Positions 1-10,268 of a stretch of 64,000 bases of DNA are shown here, piece after piece (within the stretch, counting starts at the first letter, position 1; the number at the start of each line of letters is the position of its first letter). The position numbers and the translations under genes are program-made. This DNA comes from Hyperoodon ampullatus. Lineage: Eukaryota; Chordata; Mammalia; Artiodactyla; Ziphiidae. Location of the stretch: NCBI GenBank assembly GCA_949752795.1, contig CATKHW010000013.1:620001-684000 (forward strand), in the 5' to 3' direction. Below the pieces are notes generated by a model, which saw only the letters and a list, made by a program, of their open reading frames with translations, was not told the origin of the DNA and ran no database searches.

Positions 1-1577
1 ATCAATGTCATAAGACCAGTAGCAGCAAAATGGGTGGATTCAGGTACGATGATTCTAAGTGAAATAAGTCACACAGAAAAAGAAACTTATCATAAGAAAT
101 CACTTATGAAGATCCTGTAAACATGGCTACGCTTGAACTGAGTTAGGAAAGAGAACAGTGTCTCACATTTAGAAAACACTCTTATACCTGCTTAAGGGGG
201 AAGGAGAGGTGGGGTGATGCATAAAACCAGAGTTTGATATAAGCACAGGTACCGTTCCAAAAACCAACTATGGAATAGACAAGACCTACACCTTCCTCAG
301 TTAAAGGGACTCAAAACCCCATATTTCCCGCAGAGGAAAATATCTGACTAGTAAGAATCTTAAAACCTATGTTTTGATATGTCTCCGTAAGGGAATCAAG
401 TGTGTCTAGACTGGCATAAACATGGCAGCGAGAATCAGCTCAAACCCACTATAAAAAGGAATTTCAAAAACAAAACAAAACAACTGGGAAATTCTTTACA
501 ATTCCTTCAGGGTCTCTGATGAAAGCTGGAATGACCCTATCTACAACGACAGCTGGATGTGGCATAAGTAGGGACACTTGGGACTGAGACGATTGGTGAG
601 ATTGGGTGAGCAAATGCAGACCCTTTAAAGCAATAAGGCATGGCACCCATTCCATGGGTCCGAACTCTCCAGGTTGAAGGGAATATTACTACAGCTATAA
701 CATGTGCGGGAAACCTAGAGAACGGACACACTGTGAATACGAAAGGTTTCTAAAACTCAACGAATAGTCCCTCTCCTGGTGCTCCGGTTTGACTTTCCGT
801 CTGCTTTACTATCAACCTCCTAACTTGGAGAGACAGCCCCTTTAAACTCTTGGTTCGCACAGGTTGCCAATTTGGCAGAGGATGAAAGGGAAGAGGGAGA
901 ACCAATGAGAGAGTAGCTGTTAGGCATTTGGACGGGCACATATCACTGTAATTTCCCAGCAGGAAGAAGAATTAACCAAATTCTCAGCCACCCACCGGGA
1001 ACCAGTATAGGTCCTGAACCAAAATTTTGGACTTGAGGTCAGCTCACCGAAAACGAGTTGAAAAATGGAGCTCAGGGGCACAGCAATTCACAAACTGGCC
1101 GAGTAATAAAGGACAACTATCGTCCAAAAATCTGTTGAGGGAAGGCAACGAGGCGGACTTGAAAGCGAGGCAGAATAGCAGGAAACAGATTTCAAGAGGT
1201 ACGTTGGAATCGCCTTTAAAGCACAGGAAGAGGGGCACAACTTCGACAATGATGCACTTGGCCAAAAAGGGCGTATGCGTTTTCTCCTGAATATATTCAG
1301 GAGAAAACGCATACGCCCTTTTTGGCCAAGCAAGCAAGCGGGCAATGCAAATCTGCACTACAAAGAAGTATCACTTCCCACCGGTCAAAAGGGACATCCA
1401 CAAAATGTGTAAGAACAAGAAAGGCAAGACAGGCCCTGGAGAACAGGGAGCCTTGTTATGCTGATGGGCGGGATGTAAATTGCCAACTGCCTCTCTGGAG
1501 GAGTGCATTCTGTTCCCTAAAACAAGTAAAGAACAGAGCTACAGAGCCAAGGGCACTACCAGTCTAGGGAATATACC
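1..1577 (+). repeat. Monomer U0 (partial, left edge)
   Basis: The window opens inside the ORF2 C-terminal remnant, so about 160 bases of the unit are missing. It belongs to the same subfamily as U1 and U16 (cttatacctgc at 181, where other groups have cttatgcctgc). Palindrome 1257-1330, perfect. A private variant cataagaaatcac near 90 replaces cataagatatcac. Confidence 0.93.
1257..1330. repeat. 74-bp perfect palindrome, reference copy (U0)
   Basis: The two 37-base arms (1257-1293 and 1294-1330) are exact reverse complements with no spacer. The outer ends read cttggcc / ggccaag and the centre is gaatatattc. Such a sequence could form a long hairpin in single strands or a cruciform. One copy lies at the same place in each of the 37 monomers examined. 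Nine copies are perfect by eye (U0, U1, U11, U13, U20, U21, U23, U28, U30); the others carry one to three mismatched pairs. The flanks match L1 ORF2 on both sides, so the palindrome appears to have been inserted into, or expanded within, ORF2 sequence. Confidence 0.95.
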
Positions 1578-1859
1578 TTGGGAAAACTGAAAATCAATAA
1601 GACAGAGCCACCCCAAAATTTAGGGCTGCACTGCATACAAGGACCTCAACTTGGATACACCTTAAGTATCCCAGAAAATATAAACATGGTTCAAAAAATT
1701 GTGGTACTTACGTACGATGGAATATCCCTCAGCCATGAAATCAATGTCATAAGACCAGTAGCAGCAAAATGGGTGGATTCAGGTACGATGATTCTAAGTG
1801 AAATAAGTCACACAGAAAAAGAAACTTATCATAAGATATCACTTATGAAGATCCTGTAA
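1331..1859 (+). pseudogene. Remnant of L1 ORF2p C-terminal region (frameshifted, with stops)
   Basis: This is a decayed coding segment of the L1 reverse transcriptase/endonuclease protein (ORF2p), covering only its C-terminal end; the endonuclease and RT domains are absent. Recognisable pieces lie in three frames. From 1345, MQICTTKKYHF..P matches the ORF2p MQIKTTMRYHLTP region and ends at a TGA (1462). From about 1480, QLPLWRSAFCSLKQV is in a second frame with a TAG at 1565, followed by GIYLGKTENQ. From about 1768, KWVDSGTMILSEIS..H is in a third frame and ends at TAA (1857-1859), where ORF2 itself is expected to end. At least two frameshifts and several stops rule out function. The 93-residue open frame from TTG at 1578 is only the last of these pieces. 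Confidence 0.82.
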
Positions 1860-2204
1860 ACATGGCTACACTTGAACTGAGTTAGGAAAGAGAAGAGTGT
1901 ATCACATTTAGAAAACACTCTTATACCTGCTTAAGGGGGAAGGAGAGGTGGGGTGATGCATAAAACCAGAGTTTGATATAAGCACAGGTACCGTTCCAAA
2001 AACCAACTATGGAATAGACAAGACCTACACCGTCCTCAGTGAAAGGGACTCAAAACCCCATATTTCCCGCAGAGGAAAATATCTGACTAGTAAGAATCTT
2101 AAAACCTATGTATTCATATGTCTCCGTAAGGGAATCAAGTGTGTCTAGACTGGCATAAACATGGCAGCGAGAATCAGCTCAAACCCACTATAAAAAGGAA
2201 TTTC
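1860..2204 (+). other. L1 3' UTR remnant
   Basis: This non-coding segment runs from the ORF2 stop to the A-rich tail. It follows the cetartiodactyl L1 3' UTR in order: tagaaaacactcttat, a purine-rich tract (1933-1953), gagtttgatataagcaca, ggaatagacaagacctac, gactagtaagaatctt, then gaatcaagtgtgtct..gcataaac and aacccactataaaaa. The collinearity across about 340 bp is the evidence. No open frame is preserved here. Confidence 0.8.
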
Positions 2205-2222
2205 AAAAACAAAACGAAAAAA
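2205..2222 (+). repeat. A-rich tail of the L1 fragment
   Basis: The run aaaaacaaaacgaaaaaa lies directly after the sequence corresponding to the end of the L1 3' UTR, where a retrotransposon poly(A) tail is expected. It recurs in every monomer, with variants such as aaaaacaaaacaaaaaaa and aaaaataaaacaaaaaaaa. It marks the 3' boundary of the L1-derived part; what follows (ctgggaaattc) does not resemble L1. Confidence 0.75.
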
Positions 2223-2764
2223 CTGGGAAATTCTTTACAATTCCTTCAGGGTCTCTGATGAATGCTGGAATGACCCTATCTACAACGACAGCTGGATGTG
2301 GCATAAGGAGGGACACTTGGGACTGAGACGATTGGTGAGATTGGGTGAGCAAATGCAGACCCTTTAAAGCAATAATGCATGGCACCCATTCCATGGGTCC
2401 GAACTCTCCAGGTTGAAGGGAATATTACTGCAGCTATAACATGTGCGGGAAACATAGAGAACAGACACACTGTGAATACGAAAGGTTTCTAAAACTCAAC
2501 GAATAGTCCCTCTCCTGGTGCTCCGGTTTGACTTTCCGGCTGCTTTCCTATCAACCTCCCAACTTGGAGAGACAGCCCCTTTAACCTCTTGGTTCGCACA
2601 GGTTGCCAATTTGGCAGAGGATGAAAGGGAAGAGGGAGAACCAATGAGAGAGTAGCTGTTAGGCATTTGGACGGGCACATATCACTGTAATTTCCCGGCA
2701 GGAAGAAGAATTAACCAAAGTCTCAGCCACCCACCGGGAACCAGTATAGGTCCTGAACCAAATT
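2223..2764. other. Unassigned ~540-bp segment of the monomer
   Basis: This stretch lies between the A-rich tail and the next ORF2-like piece. I could not match it to L1 or to another repeat family on either strand. It holds several short open frames on the - strand (about 60-66 codons) shared by most monomers. They show no recognisable domain, and variants between monomers are not confined to third codon positions, so I do not call them genes. It may be the sequence into which the L1 originally inserted, a more diverged L1 part, or another old element. Confidence 0.6.
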
Positions 2765-2994
2765 TTGGACTTGCGGTCAGCTCACCAAAAACGAGTTGAA
2801 ACATGGAGCTCAGGGACACAGCAATTCACAAACTGGCCGAGTAATAAAGGACAACTATCGTCCAAAAATCTTTTGAGGGAAGGCAACGAGGCGGACTTGT
2901 AAGCGAGGCAGAATAGCAGGAAACAGATTTCAAGAGGTACGTTGGAATCGCCTTTAAAGCACAGGAAGAGGGGCACAACTTCGACAATGATGCA
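2765..2994 (+). pseudogene. ORF2-like segment upstream of the palindrome (U1 copy)
   Basis: This is a weaker L1 match than the part after the palindrome, but collinear with it. In the best-preserved frame (U16, 28857-29060) the translation has KKRVEKW..QQFTNWPSNKG, which follows the ORF2p spacing W...F.N....KG. It then has LKHRKRGTTSTMM, where ORF2p has a basic H-rich segment just before MQIKTT. In DNA, gcctttaaagcacaggaag corresponds to the L1 run ggccaacaaacacatgaaa. This U1 copy has a TAA in that frame near 2900. Confidence 0.6.
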
Positions 2995-3315
2995 CTTGGC
3001 CAAAAAGGGCGTATGCGTTTTCTCCTGAATATATTCAGGAGAAAACGCATACGCCCTTTTTGGCCAAGCAAGCAAGCGGGCAATGCAAATCTGCACTACA
3101 AAGAAGTATCACTTCCCACCGGTCAAAAGGGACATCCACAAAATGTGTAAGAACAAGAAAGGCAAGACAGGCCCTGGAGAACAGGGAGCCTTGTTATGCT
3201 GATGGGCGGGATGTAAATTGACAACTGCCTCTCTGGAGGAGTGCATTCTGTTCCCTAAAACAAGTAAAGAACAGAGCTACAGAGCCAAGGGCACTACCAG
3301 TCTAGGGAATATACC

Positions 3316-5053
3316 TTGGGAAAACTGAAAATCAATAAGACAGAGCCACCCCAAAATTTAGGGCTGCACTGCATACAAGGACCTCAACTTGGATACACCT
3401 TAAGTATCCCAGAAAATGTAAACATGGTTCAAAAAATTCTGGTACTTACGTACAATGGAATATCCCTCAGCCATGAAATCAATGTCATAAGACCAGTAGC
3501 AGCAAAATGGGTGGATTCAGGTACGATGATTCTAAGTGAAATAAGTCACACAGAAAAACAAACTTATCATAAGATATCACTTATGAAGATCCTGTAAACA
3601 TGGCTACACTTGAACTGAGTTAGGAAAGAGAACAGTGTCTCACATTTAGAAAACACTCTTATACCTGCTTAAGGGGGAAGGAGAGGTGGGGTGATGCATA
3701 AAACCAGAGTTTGATATACGCACAGGTACCGTTCCAAAAACCAACTATGGAATAGACAAGACCTACACCGTCCTCAGTGAAAGGGACTCAAAACCCCATA
3801 TTTCCCGCAGAGGAAAATATCTGACTAGTAAGAATCTTAAAACCTATGTATTGAAATGTCTCCGTAAGGGAATCAAGTGTGTCTAGACTGGCATAAACAT
3901 GGCAGCGAGAATCAGCTCAAACCCACTATAAAAAGGAATTTCAAAAACAAAACAAAAAAACTGGGAAATTCTTTACAATTCCTTCAGGGTCTCTGATGAA
4001 ACCTGGAATGACCCTATCTACAACGACAGCTGGATGTGGCATAAGGCTGGACACTGGGGCTGAGAGGATTGGTGAGATTGGGTGAACAAATGCAGACCCT
4101 TTAAAGCAATAATGCATGGCACCCATTCCATGGGTCCCAACTCTCCAGGTTGAAGGGAATATTACTACAGTTATAACATGTACGGGAAACCTAGAGAACA
4201 GACACACTGTGAATACGAAAGGTTTCTAAAACTCAACGAATAGTCCCTCTCCTGGTGCTCCGGTTTGACTTTCCATCTGCTTTACTATCAACCTCCCAAC
4301 TTGGAGAGACAGCCCGTTTAACCTCCTGGTTCGCACAGGTTGCCAATTTGGCAGAGGATGAAAGGGAAGAGGGAGAACCAATGAGAGAGTAGCTGTTAGG
4401 CATTTGGACAGGCACATATCACTCTAACTTCCCGGCAGGAAGAAGAATTAGCCAAAGTCTCAGCCCCCCACCGGGAACCAGCATAGTTCCTGAACCAAAA
4501 TTTTGGACTTGCGTTCAGCTCACCAAAAACGAGTTGAAAAATTGAGCTCAGGGGCACAGCAATTCACAAACTGGCCGAGTAATAAAGGAGAACTATCGTC
4601 CAAAAATCTGTTGAGAGAAGGCAACGGGGTGGACTTTAAAGCGAGGCAGAATAGCAGGAAACAGATTTCAAGAGGTACGTTGGAATCGCCTTTAAAGCAC
4701 AGGAAGAGGGGCACAACTTCGACAATGATGGACTTGGCCCAAAAGTGCGTATGCGTTTTCTCCTGAATATATTCAGGAGAAAACGCATACGCCCTTTTTG
4801 GCCAAGCAAGCAAGCGGGCAATGCAAATCTGCACTACAAAGAAGTATCACTTCCCACCGGTCAAAAGGGACATCCACAAAATGTGTAAAAACCAGAAAGG
4901 CAAGACAGGCCCAGAAGAACAAGGAGCCTTGTTATGCTGATGGGCGGGATGTAAATTGCCAACTGCCTCTCTGGAGGAGTGCATTGTGTTCCCTAAAACA
5001 AGTAAACAACAGACCTACAGAGCCAAGGGCACTTCCAGTCTAGGGAATATACC
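3316..5053 (+). repeat. Monomer U2 (1,738 bp)
   Basis: P-like in its first part (SIPENVNM). A one-base deletion near 4053 (cactggggctg instead of cacttgggactg) fuses two antisense shadow frames. Palindrome 4733-4806 has two left-arm mismatches (ggcccaaaagtgcg). Confidence 0.93.
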
Positions 5054-6791
5054 TTGGGAAAACTGAAAATCAATAAGACACAGCCACCCCAAAATTTAGG
5101 GCTGCACTGCTTACAAGGACCTCAACTTGGGTACACCTTAAATATCCCAGGAAATATAAAAATGGTTCAAAAAATTTTGGTACTTACGTACGATGGAATA
5201 TCCCTCAGCCATGAAATCAATGTCATAAGACCAGTAGCAGCAAAATGGGTGGATTCAGGTACGATGATTCTAAGTGAAATAAGTCACACAAAAAAAGAAA
5301 CTTATCATAAGATATCTCTTATGAAGATCCTGTAAACATGGCTACACTTGAACTGAGTTAGGAAAGAGAACAGTGTCTCACATTTAGAAAACACTCTTAT
5401 GCCTGCTTAAGGGTGAAGGAGAGGTGGGGTGATGCATAAAACCAGAGTTTGATATAAGCACAGGTACCGTTCCAAAAACCAACTATGGAATAGACAAGAC
5501 CTACACCTTCCTCAGTGAAAGGGACTCAAAACACCATATTTCCCGCAGAGGAATATATCTGACTAGTAAGAATCTTAAAACCTATGTATTGATATGTCTC
5601 CGTAAGGGAATCAAGTGTGTCTAGACTGGCATAAACATGGCAGCGAGAATCAGCTCAAACCCACTATAAAAAGTAATTTCAAAAATAAACAAAAAAACTG
5701 GGAAATTATATACAATTCCTTCAGGGTCTCTGATGAAACCTGGAATGACCCTATCTACAATGACAGCAGGATGTGGCATAAGGCTGGACACTTGGGACTG
5801 AGAGGATTGGTGAGATTGGGTGAGCAATTGCAGACCCTTTAAAGCACAAATTCCTGGCACCCATTCCATGGGTCCCAACTCTCCAGGTTGAAGGGAATAT
5901 TACTACAGATATAATATGTACGGGAATCCTAGAGAACGGAGACACTGTGAATACGAAATGTTTCTAAAACTCAACGAATAGTCCCTCTCCTGGTGCTCCG
6001 GTTTGACTTTCCATCTGCTTTACTATCAACCTCCCAACTTGGAGAGACAGCCCCTTTAACCTCCTGGTTCGCACAGGTTGCCAATTTGGCAGAGGATGAA
6101 AGGGAAGACGGAGAACCAATGAGAGAGTAGCTGATAGGCATTTGGACGGGCACATATCACTGTAATTTCCCGGCAGGAAGAAGAATTAACCAAAGTCTCA
6201 GCCCCCCACCGGGAACCAGTATAGGTCCTGAACCAAAATTTTGGACTTGCGGTCAGCTCACCAAAAACGAGTTGAAAAATGGAGCTCAGGGGCACAGCAA
6301 TTCACAAACTGGCCGTGTAATAAAGGACAACTATCGTCCAAAAATCTGTTGAGGGAAGGCAACGAGGGGGACTTGAAAGCGAGGCAGAATAGCAGGAAAC
6401 AGATTTCAAGAGGTACGTTGGAATCGCCTTTAAAGCACAGGAAGAGGGGCACAATTTCGACAATGATGCACTTGGCCAAAAAGGGCGTATGCGTTTTCTC
6501 TTGAATATATTCAGGAGAAAACGCATACGCCCTTTTTGGCCAAGCAAGCAAGCGGGCAATGCAAATCTCCACTACAAAGAAGTATCACTTCCAACCGGTC
6601 AAAAGGGACATCCACAAAATGTTTAAAAACCAGAAAGGCAAGACAGGCCCTGGAGAACAGGGAGCCTTGTTATGCTGATGGGCGGGATGTAAATTGCCAA
6701 CTGCCTCTCTGGAGGAGTGCATTGTGTTCCCTAAAACAAGTAAACAACAGAGCTACAGAGCCATGCGCACTTCCAGTCTAGGGAATATACC
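5054..6791 (+). repeat. Monomer U3 (1,738 bp)
   Basis: Start of the larger group with LNIPGNIK in the C-terminal frame. Private changes are gcacaaattcctgg near 5843 (others gcaataatgcatgg) and gaaattatatac near 5703. Palindrome 6471-6544 has one mismatch (ctcttgaat). Confidence 0.93.
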
Positions 6792-8529
6792 TTGGGAAAA
6801 CTGAAGATCAATAAGACAGAGCCACCCCAAAATTTAGGGCTGCACTGCTTACAAGGACCTCAACTTGGGTACACCTTAAATATCCCAGGAAATATAAAAA
6901 TGGTTCAAAAAATTGTGGTACTTACGTACGATGGAATATCCCTCAGCCATGAAATCAATGTCATAAGACCAGTAGCAGCAAAATGGGTGGATTCAGGTAC
7001 GATGATTCTAAGTGAAATAAGTCACACAAAGAAAGAAACTTATCATAAGATATCTCTTATGAAGATCCTGTAAACATGGCTACACTTGAACTGAGTTAGG
7101 AAAGAGAACAGTGTCTCACATTTAGAAAACACTCTTATGCCTGCTTAAGGGGGAAGGAGAGGTGGGGTGATGCATAAAACCAGAGTTTGATATAAGCACA
7201 GGTACCGTTCCAAAAACCAACGATGGAATAGACAAGACCTACACCTTCCTCAGTGAAAGGGACTCAAAACACCATATTTCCCGCAGAGGAATATATCTGA
7301 CTAGTAAGAATCTTAAAACCTATGTATTGATATGTCTCCGTAAGGGAATCAAGTGTGTCTAGACTGGCATAAACATGGCAGCGAGAATCAGCTCAAACCC
7401 ACTATAAAAAGGAATTTCAAAAACAAAACAAAAGAACTGGGAAATTCTTTACAATTCCTTCAGGGTCTCTGATGAAAGCTGGAATGACCCTATCTACAAC
7501 GACAGCTGGATGTGGCATAAGGCTGGACACTTGGGACTGAGAGGATTGGTGATATTGGGTGAGCAAATGCAGACCCTTTAAAGCAATAATGCATGGCACA
7601 CATTCCATGGGTACCAACTCTCCAGGTTGAAGGGAATATTACTACAGCTATAACATGTACGGGAAACCTAGAGAACGGACACACTGTGAATACGAAAGGT
7701 TTCTAAAACTCAACGAATAGTCCCTCTCCTGGTGCTCCGGTTTGACTTTCCATCTGCTTTACTATCAACCTCCCAACTTTCAGAGACAGCCCCTTTAACC
7801 TCCTGGTGCACACAGGTTGCCAATTTGGCAGAGGATGAAAGGGAAGGGGAGAACCAATGAGAGAGTAGCTGTTAGGCATTTGGATGGGCACATATCACTG
7901 TAATTTCCCGGCAGGAAGAAGAATTAACCAAAGTCTCAGCCACCCACCGGGAACCAGTATAGGTCCTGAACCAAAATTTTGGACCTGCGGTCAGCTCACC
8001 AAAAACGAGTTGAAAAATGGAGCTCAGGGGCACAGCAATTCACAAACTGGCCGAGTAATAAAGGACAACTATCGTCCAAAAATCTGTTGAGGGAAGGCAA
8101 CGAGGCGGACTTGAAAGCGAGGCAGAATAGCAGGAAACAGATTTCAAGTGGTACGTTGGAATCGCCTTTAAAGCACAGGAAGAGGGGCACAACTTCGACA
8201 ATGATGCACTTGGCCAAAAAGGGCGTATGCGTTTTCCCCTGAATATATTCAGGAGAAAACGCATACGCCCTTTTTGGCCAAGCAAGCAAGCGGGCAATGC
8301 AAATCTGCACTATAAAGAAGTATCACTTCCCACCGGTCAAAAGGGACATCCACAAAATGTGTAAAAACCAGAAAGGCAAGACAGGCCCTGGAGAACAGGG
8401 AGCCTTGTTATGCTGATGGGCGGGATGTAAATTGCCAACTGCCTCTCTGGAGGAGTGCATTGTGTTCCCTAAAACAAGTAAAGAACAGAGCTACAGAGCC
8501 AAGGGCACTTCCAATCTAGGGAATATACC
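6792..8529 (+). repeat. Monomer U4 (1,738 bp)
   Basis: Shares cacaaagaaagaaac-type changes with U3 (SHTKKETY). A one-base deletion near 7846 gives gggaaggggagaacc. Palindrome 8209-8282 has one left-arm mismatch (ttttcccctg). Confidence 0.93.
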
Positions 8530-10268
8530 TTGGGAAAACTGAAAATCAATAAGACAGAGCCACCCCAAAATTTACGGCTGCACTGCTTACAAGGACCTCA
8601 ACTTGGGTACACCTTAAATATCCCAGGAAATATAAAAATGTTTCAAAAAATTGTGGTACTTACGTACGATGGAATACCCCTCAGCCATGAAATCAATGAC
8701 ATAAGACCAGTAGCAGCAAAATGGGTGGATTCAGGTACGATGATTCTAAGTGAAATAAGTCACACAGAAAAAGAAATTTATCATAAGATATCAATTATGA
8801 AGATCCTGTAAACATGGCTACACTTGAACTGAGTTAGGAAAGAGAACAGTGTCTCACATTTAGAAAACACTCTTATGCGTGCTTAAGGGGAAAAGAGAGG
8901 TGGGGTGATGCATAAAACCAGAGTTTGATATAAGCACAGGTACCGTTCCAAAAACCAACTATGGAATAGACAAGACCTACACCTTCCTCAGTGAAAGGGA
9001 CTCAAAACCCCATATTTCCCGCAGAGGAATATATCTGACTAGTAAGAATCTTAAAACCTATGTATTGATATGTCTCCGTAAGGGAATCAAGTGTGTCTAG
9101 ACTGGCATAAACATGGCAGCGAGAATCAGCTCAAACCCACTATCAAAAGGAATTTCAAAAAGAAAACAAAAAAACTGGGAAATTATTTTCAATTCCTTCA
9201 GGGTCTCTGATGAAACCTGGAATGACCCTATCTACCACGACAGCTGGATGTGGCATAAGGCTGGACACTTGGGACTGAAAGGATTGGTGAGATTGGGTGA
9301 ACAAATGCACAACCTTTAAAGCAATAATGCAATGCACCCATTCCATGGGTCCCAACTCTCGAGGTTGAAGGGAATATTACTACAGTTTTAACATGTACGG
9401 GAAACCTAGAGAACGGACACACTGTGAATACGAAAGGTTTCTAAAACTCAACGAATAGTCCCTCTCCTGGTGCTCCGGTTTGACTTTCCATCTGCTTTAC
9501 TATCAACATCCCAACTTGGAGAGACAGCCCCTTTAACCTCCTGGTTCGCACAGGTTGCCAATTTGGCAGAGGATGAAAGGGAAGAGGGAGAACCAATGAG
9601 AGAGTAGCTGTTAGGCATTTGGACGGGCACATATCACTGTAATTTCCCGGCAGGAAGAAGAATTAACCAAAGTCTCAGCCCCCCACCGGGAACCAGTATA
9701 GGTCCTGAACCAAAATTTTGGACTTGCGGTCAGCTCACCTAAAACGAGTTGATAAATGGAGCTCAGGGGCACAGCAATTCACAAACTGGCTGAGTAATAA
9801 AGGACAACTATCGTCCAAAAATCTGTTGAGGGAAGGCAACGAGGCGGACTTGAAAGCGAGGCAGAATAGCAGGAAACAGATTTCAAGAGGTACGTTGGAA
9901 TTGCCTTTAAAGCACAGGAAGAGAGGCACAACTTCGACAATGATGCACTTGGCCAAAAAGGGCGTAAGCGTTTTCTCCTGAATATATTCAGGAGAAAACG
10001 CATACGCCCTTTTTGGGCAAGGAAGCAAGCGGGAAATGCAAATCTGCACTACAAAGAAGTATCACTTCCCACCGGTCAAAAGGGACATCCACAAAATGTG
10101 TAAAAACCAGAAAGGCAAGACAGGCCCTGGAGAACAGGGAGCCTTGTTATGCTGATGGGCGGGATGTAAATTGCCAACTGTCTCTCTGGAGGAGTACATT
10201 GTGTTCCCTAAAACAAGTAAAGAACAGAGCTACAGAGACAAGGCCACTTCCAGTCTAGGGAATAAACC
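8530..10268 (+). repeat. Monomer U5 (1,739 bp)
   Basis: Many private changes: NLRLHC, KMFQKI, GIPLSH and EIYHKISIM in the C-terminal frame, and aaatgcacaacc near 9303. Palindrome 9948-10021 has one mismatch in each arm (gtaagcg on the left; tttttgggcaag on the right). Confidence 0.93.

Larger units (their letters stand above)
1028..2222 (+). mobile_element. L1 (LINE-1) 3'-end fragment, reference copy in U0/U1
   Basis: This is the L1-derived part of the monomer, described once; it recurs in every monomer. In order: an ORF2-like segment (1028-1256, weaker match), an inserted palindrome (1257-1330), the ORF2 C-terminal region (1331-1859), a 3' UTR (1860-2204) and an A-rich tail (2205-2222). The match is to mammalian L1 as I remember it. 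Landmarks are the segments resembling atgcaaatc..actac, gtaaattg..caactgcctctctggag, tggaatat..ctcagccatgaa, and aagtgaaataagtcacacag. The UTR follows the cetartiodactyl pattern: a purine tract, gaatagacaagacctacacc, agaatct, then gaatca...aaacccactataaaaa. Base identity looks like roughly 65-75% by eye, so this is an old, fixed insertion and not an active element. Confidence 0.85.
1578..3315 (+). repeat. Monomer U1 (1,738 bp)
   Basis: Close relative of U0 and of the P-type units. The C-terminal frame carries IQGPQLGYTLSIPENIN, diagnostic for this group. Palindrome 2995-3068, perfect. The A-rich tail has a private g (aaaacgaaaa). Confidence 0.93.

Noticed and set aside
464..941. Several 60-66-codon antisense frames repeated in each unit
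   Set aside because: They overlap one another in different frames in the unassigned segment, show no domain, and differ between monomers in ways not biased to silent positions.
1257..1330. Palindrome as a transcription terminator, small-RNA hairpin or DNA transposon
   Set aside because: A mammalian satellite gives no reason for a bacterial-type terminator. There is no loop or precursor context for a small RNA and no clear flanking duplication for a transposon. I describe it only as a palindrome.
1044..1358. Antisense frame of about 104 codons across the palindrome, open in 34 of 37 monomers with a hydrophobic stretch
   Set aside because: Monomers are close copies, so a frame open in the ancestor stays open in most. 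It runs antisense to L1 ORF2 through a palindrome, has no domain I recognise, and is shortened by a frameshift in U12, U22 and U29 without other consequence.
1578..1859. 93-codon + frame present in every monomer, as a possible conserved gene
   Set aside because: It starts at TTG, has no upstream coding context, and its last part is the ORF2p C-terminus remnant. Conservation is explained by recent common origin of monomers.
2190..2240. Target-site duplication of the original L1 insertion
   Set aside because: Sequence after the A-rich tail (ctgggaaattc) has no convincing direct repeat near the start of the L1 match; the age of the insertion and the vague 5' limit make this untestable by eye.
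2590..2610. Possible CENP-B box or Pol III B box around ggttcgcacagg
   Set aside because: After TTCG the required A and CGGG of the CENP-B box are missing, and the sequence after GGTTCG does not fit the ANTCC end of a B box. No other candidate was seen in the monomer.
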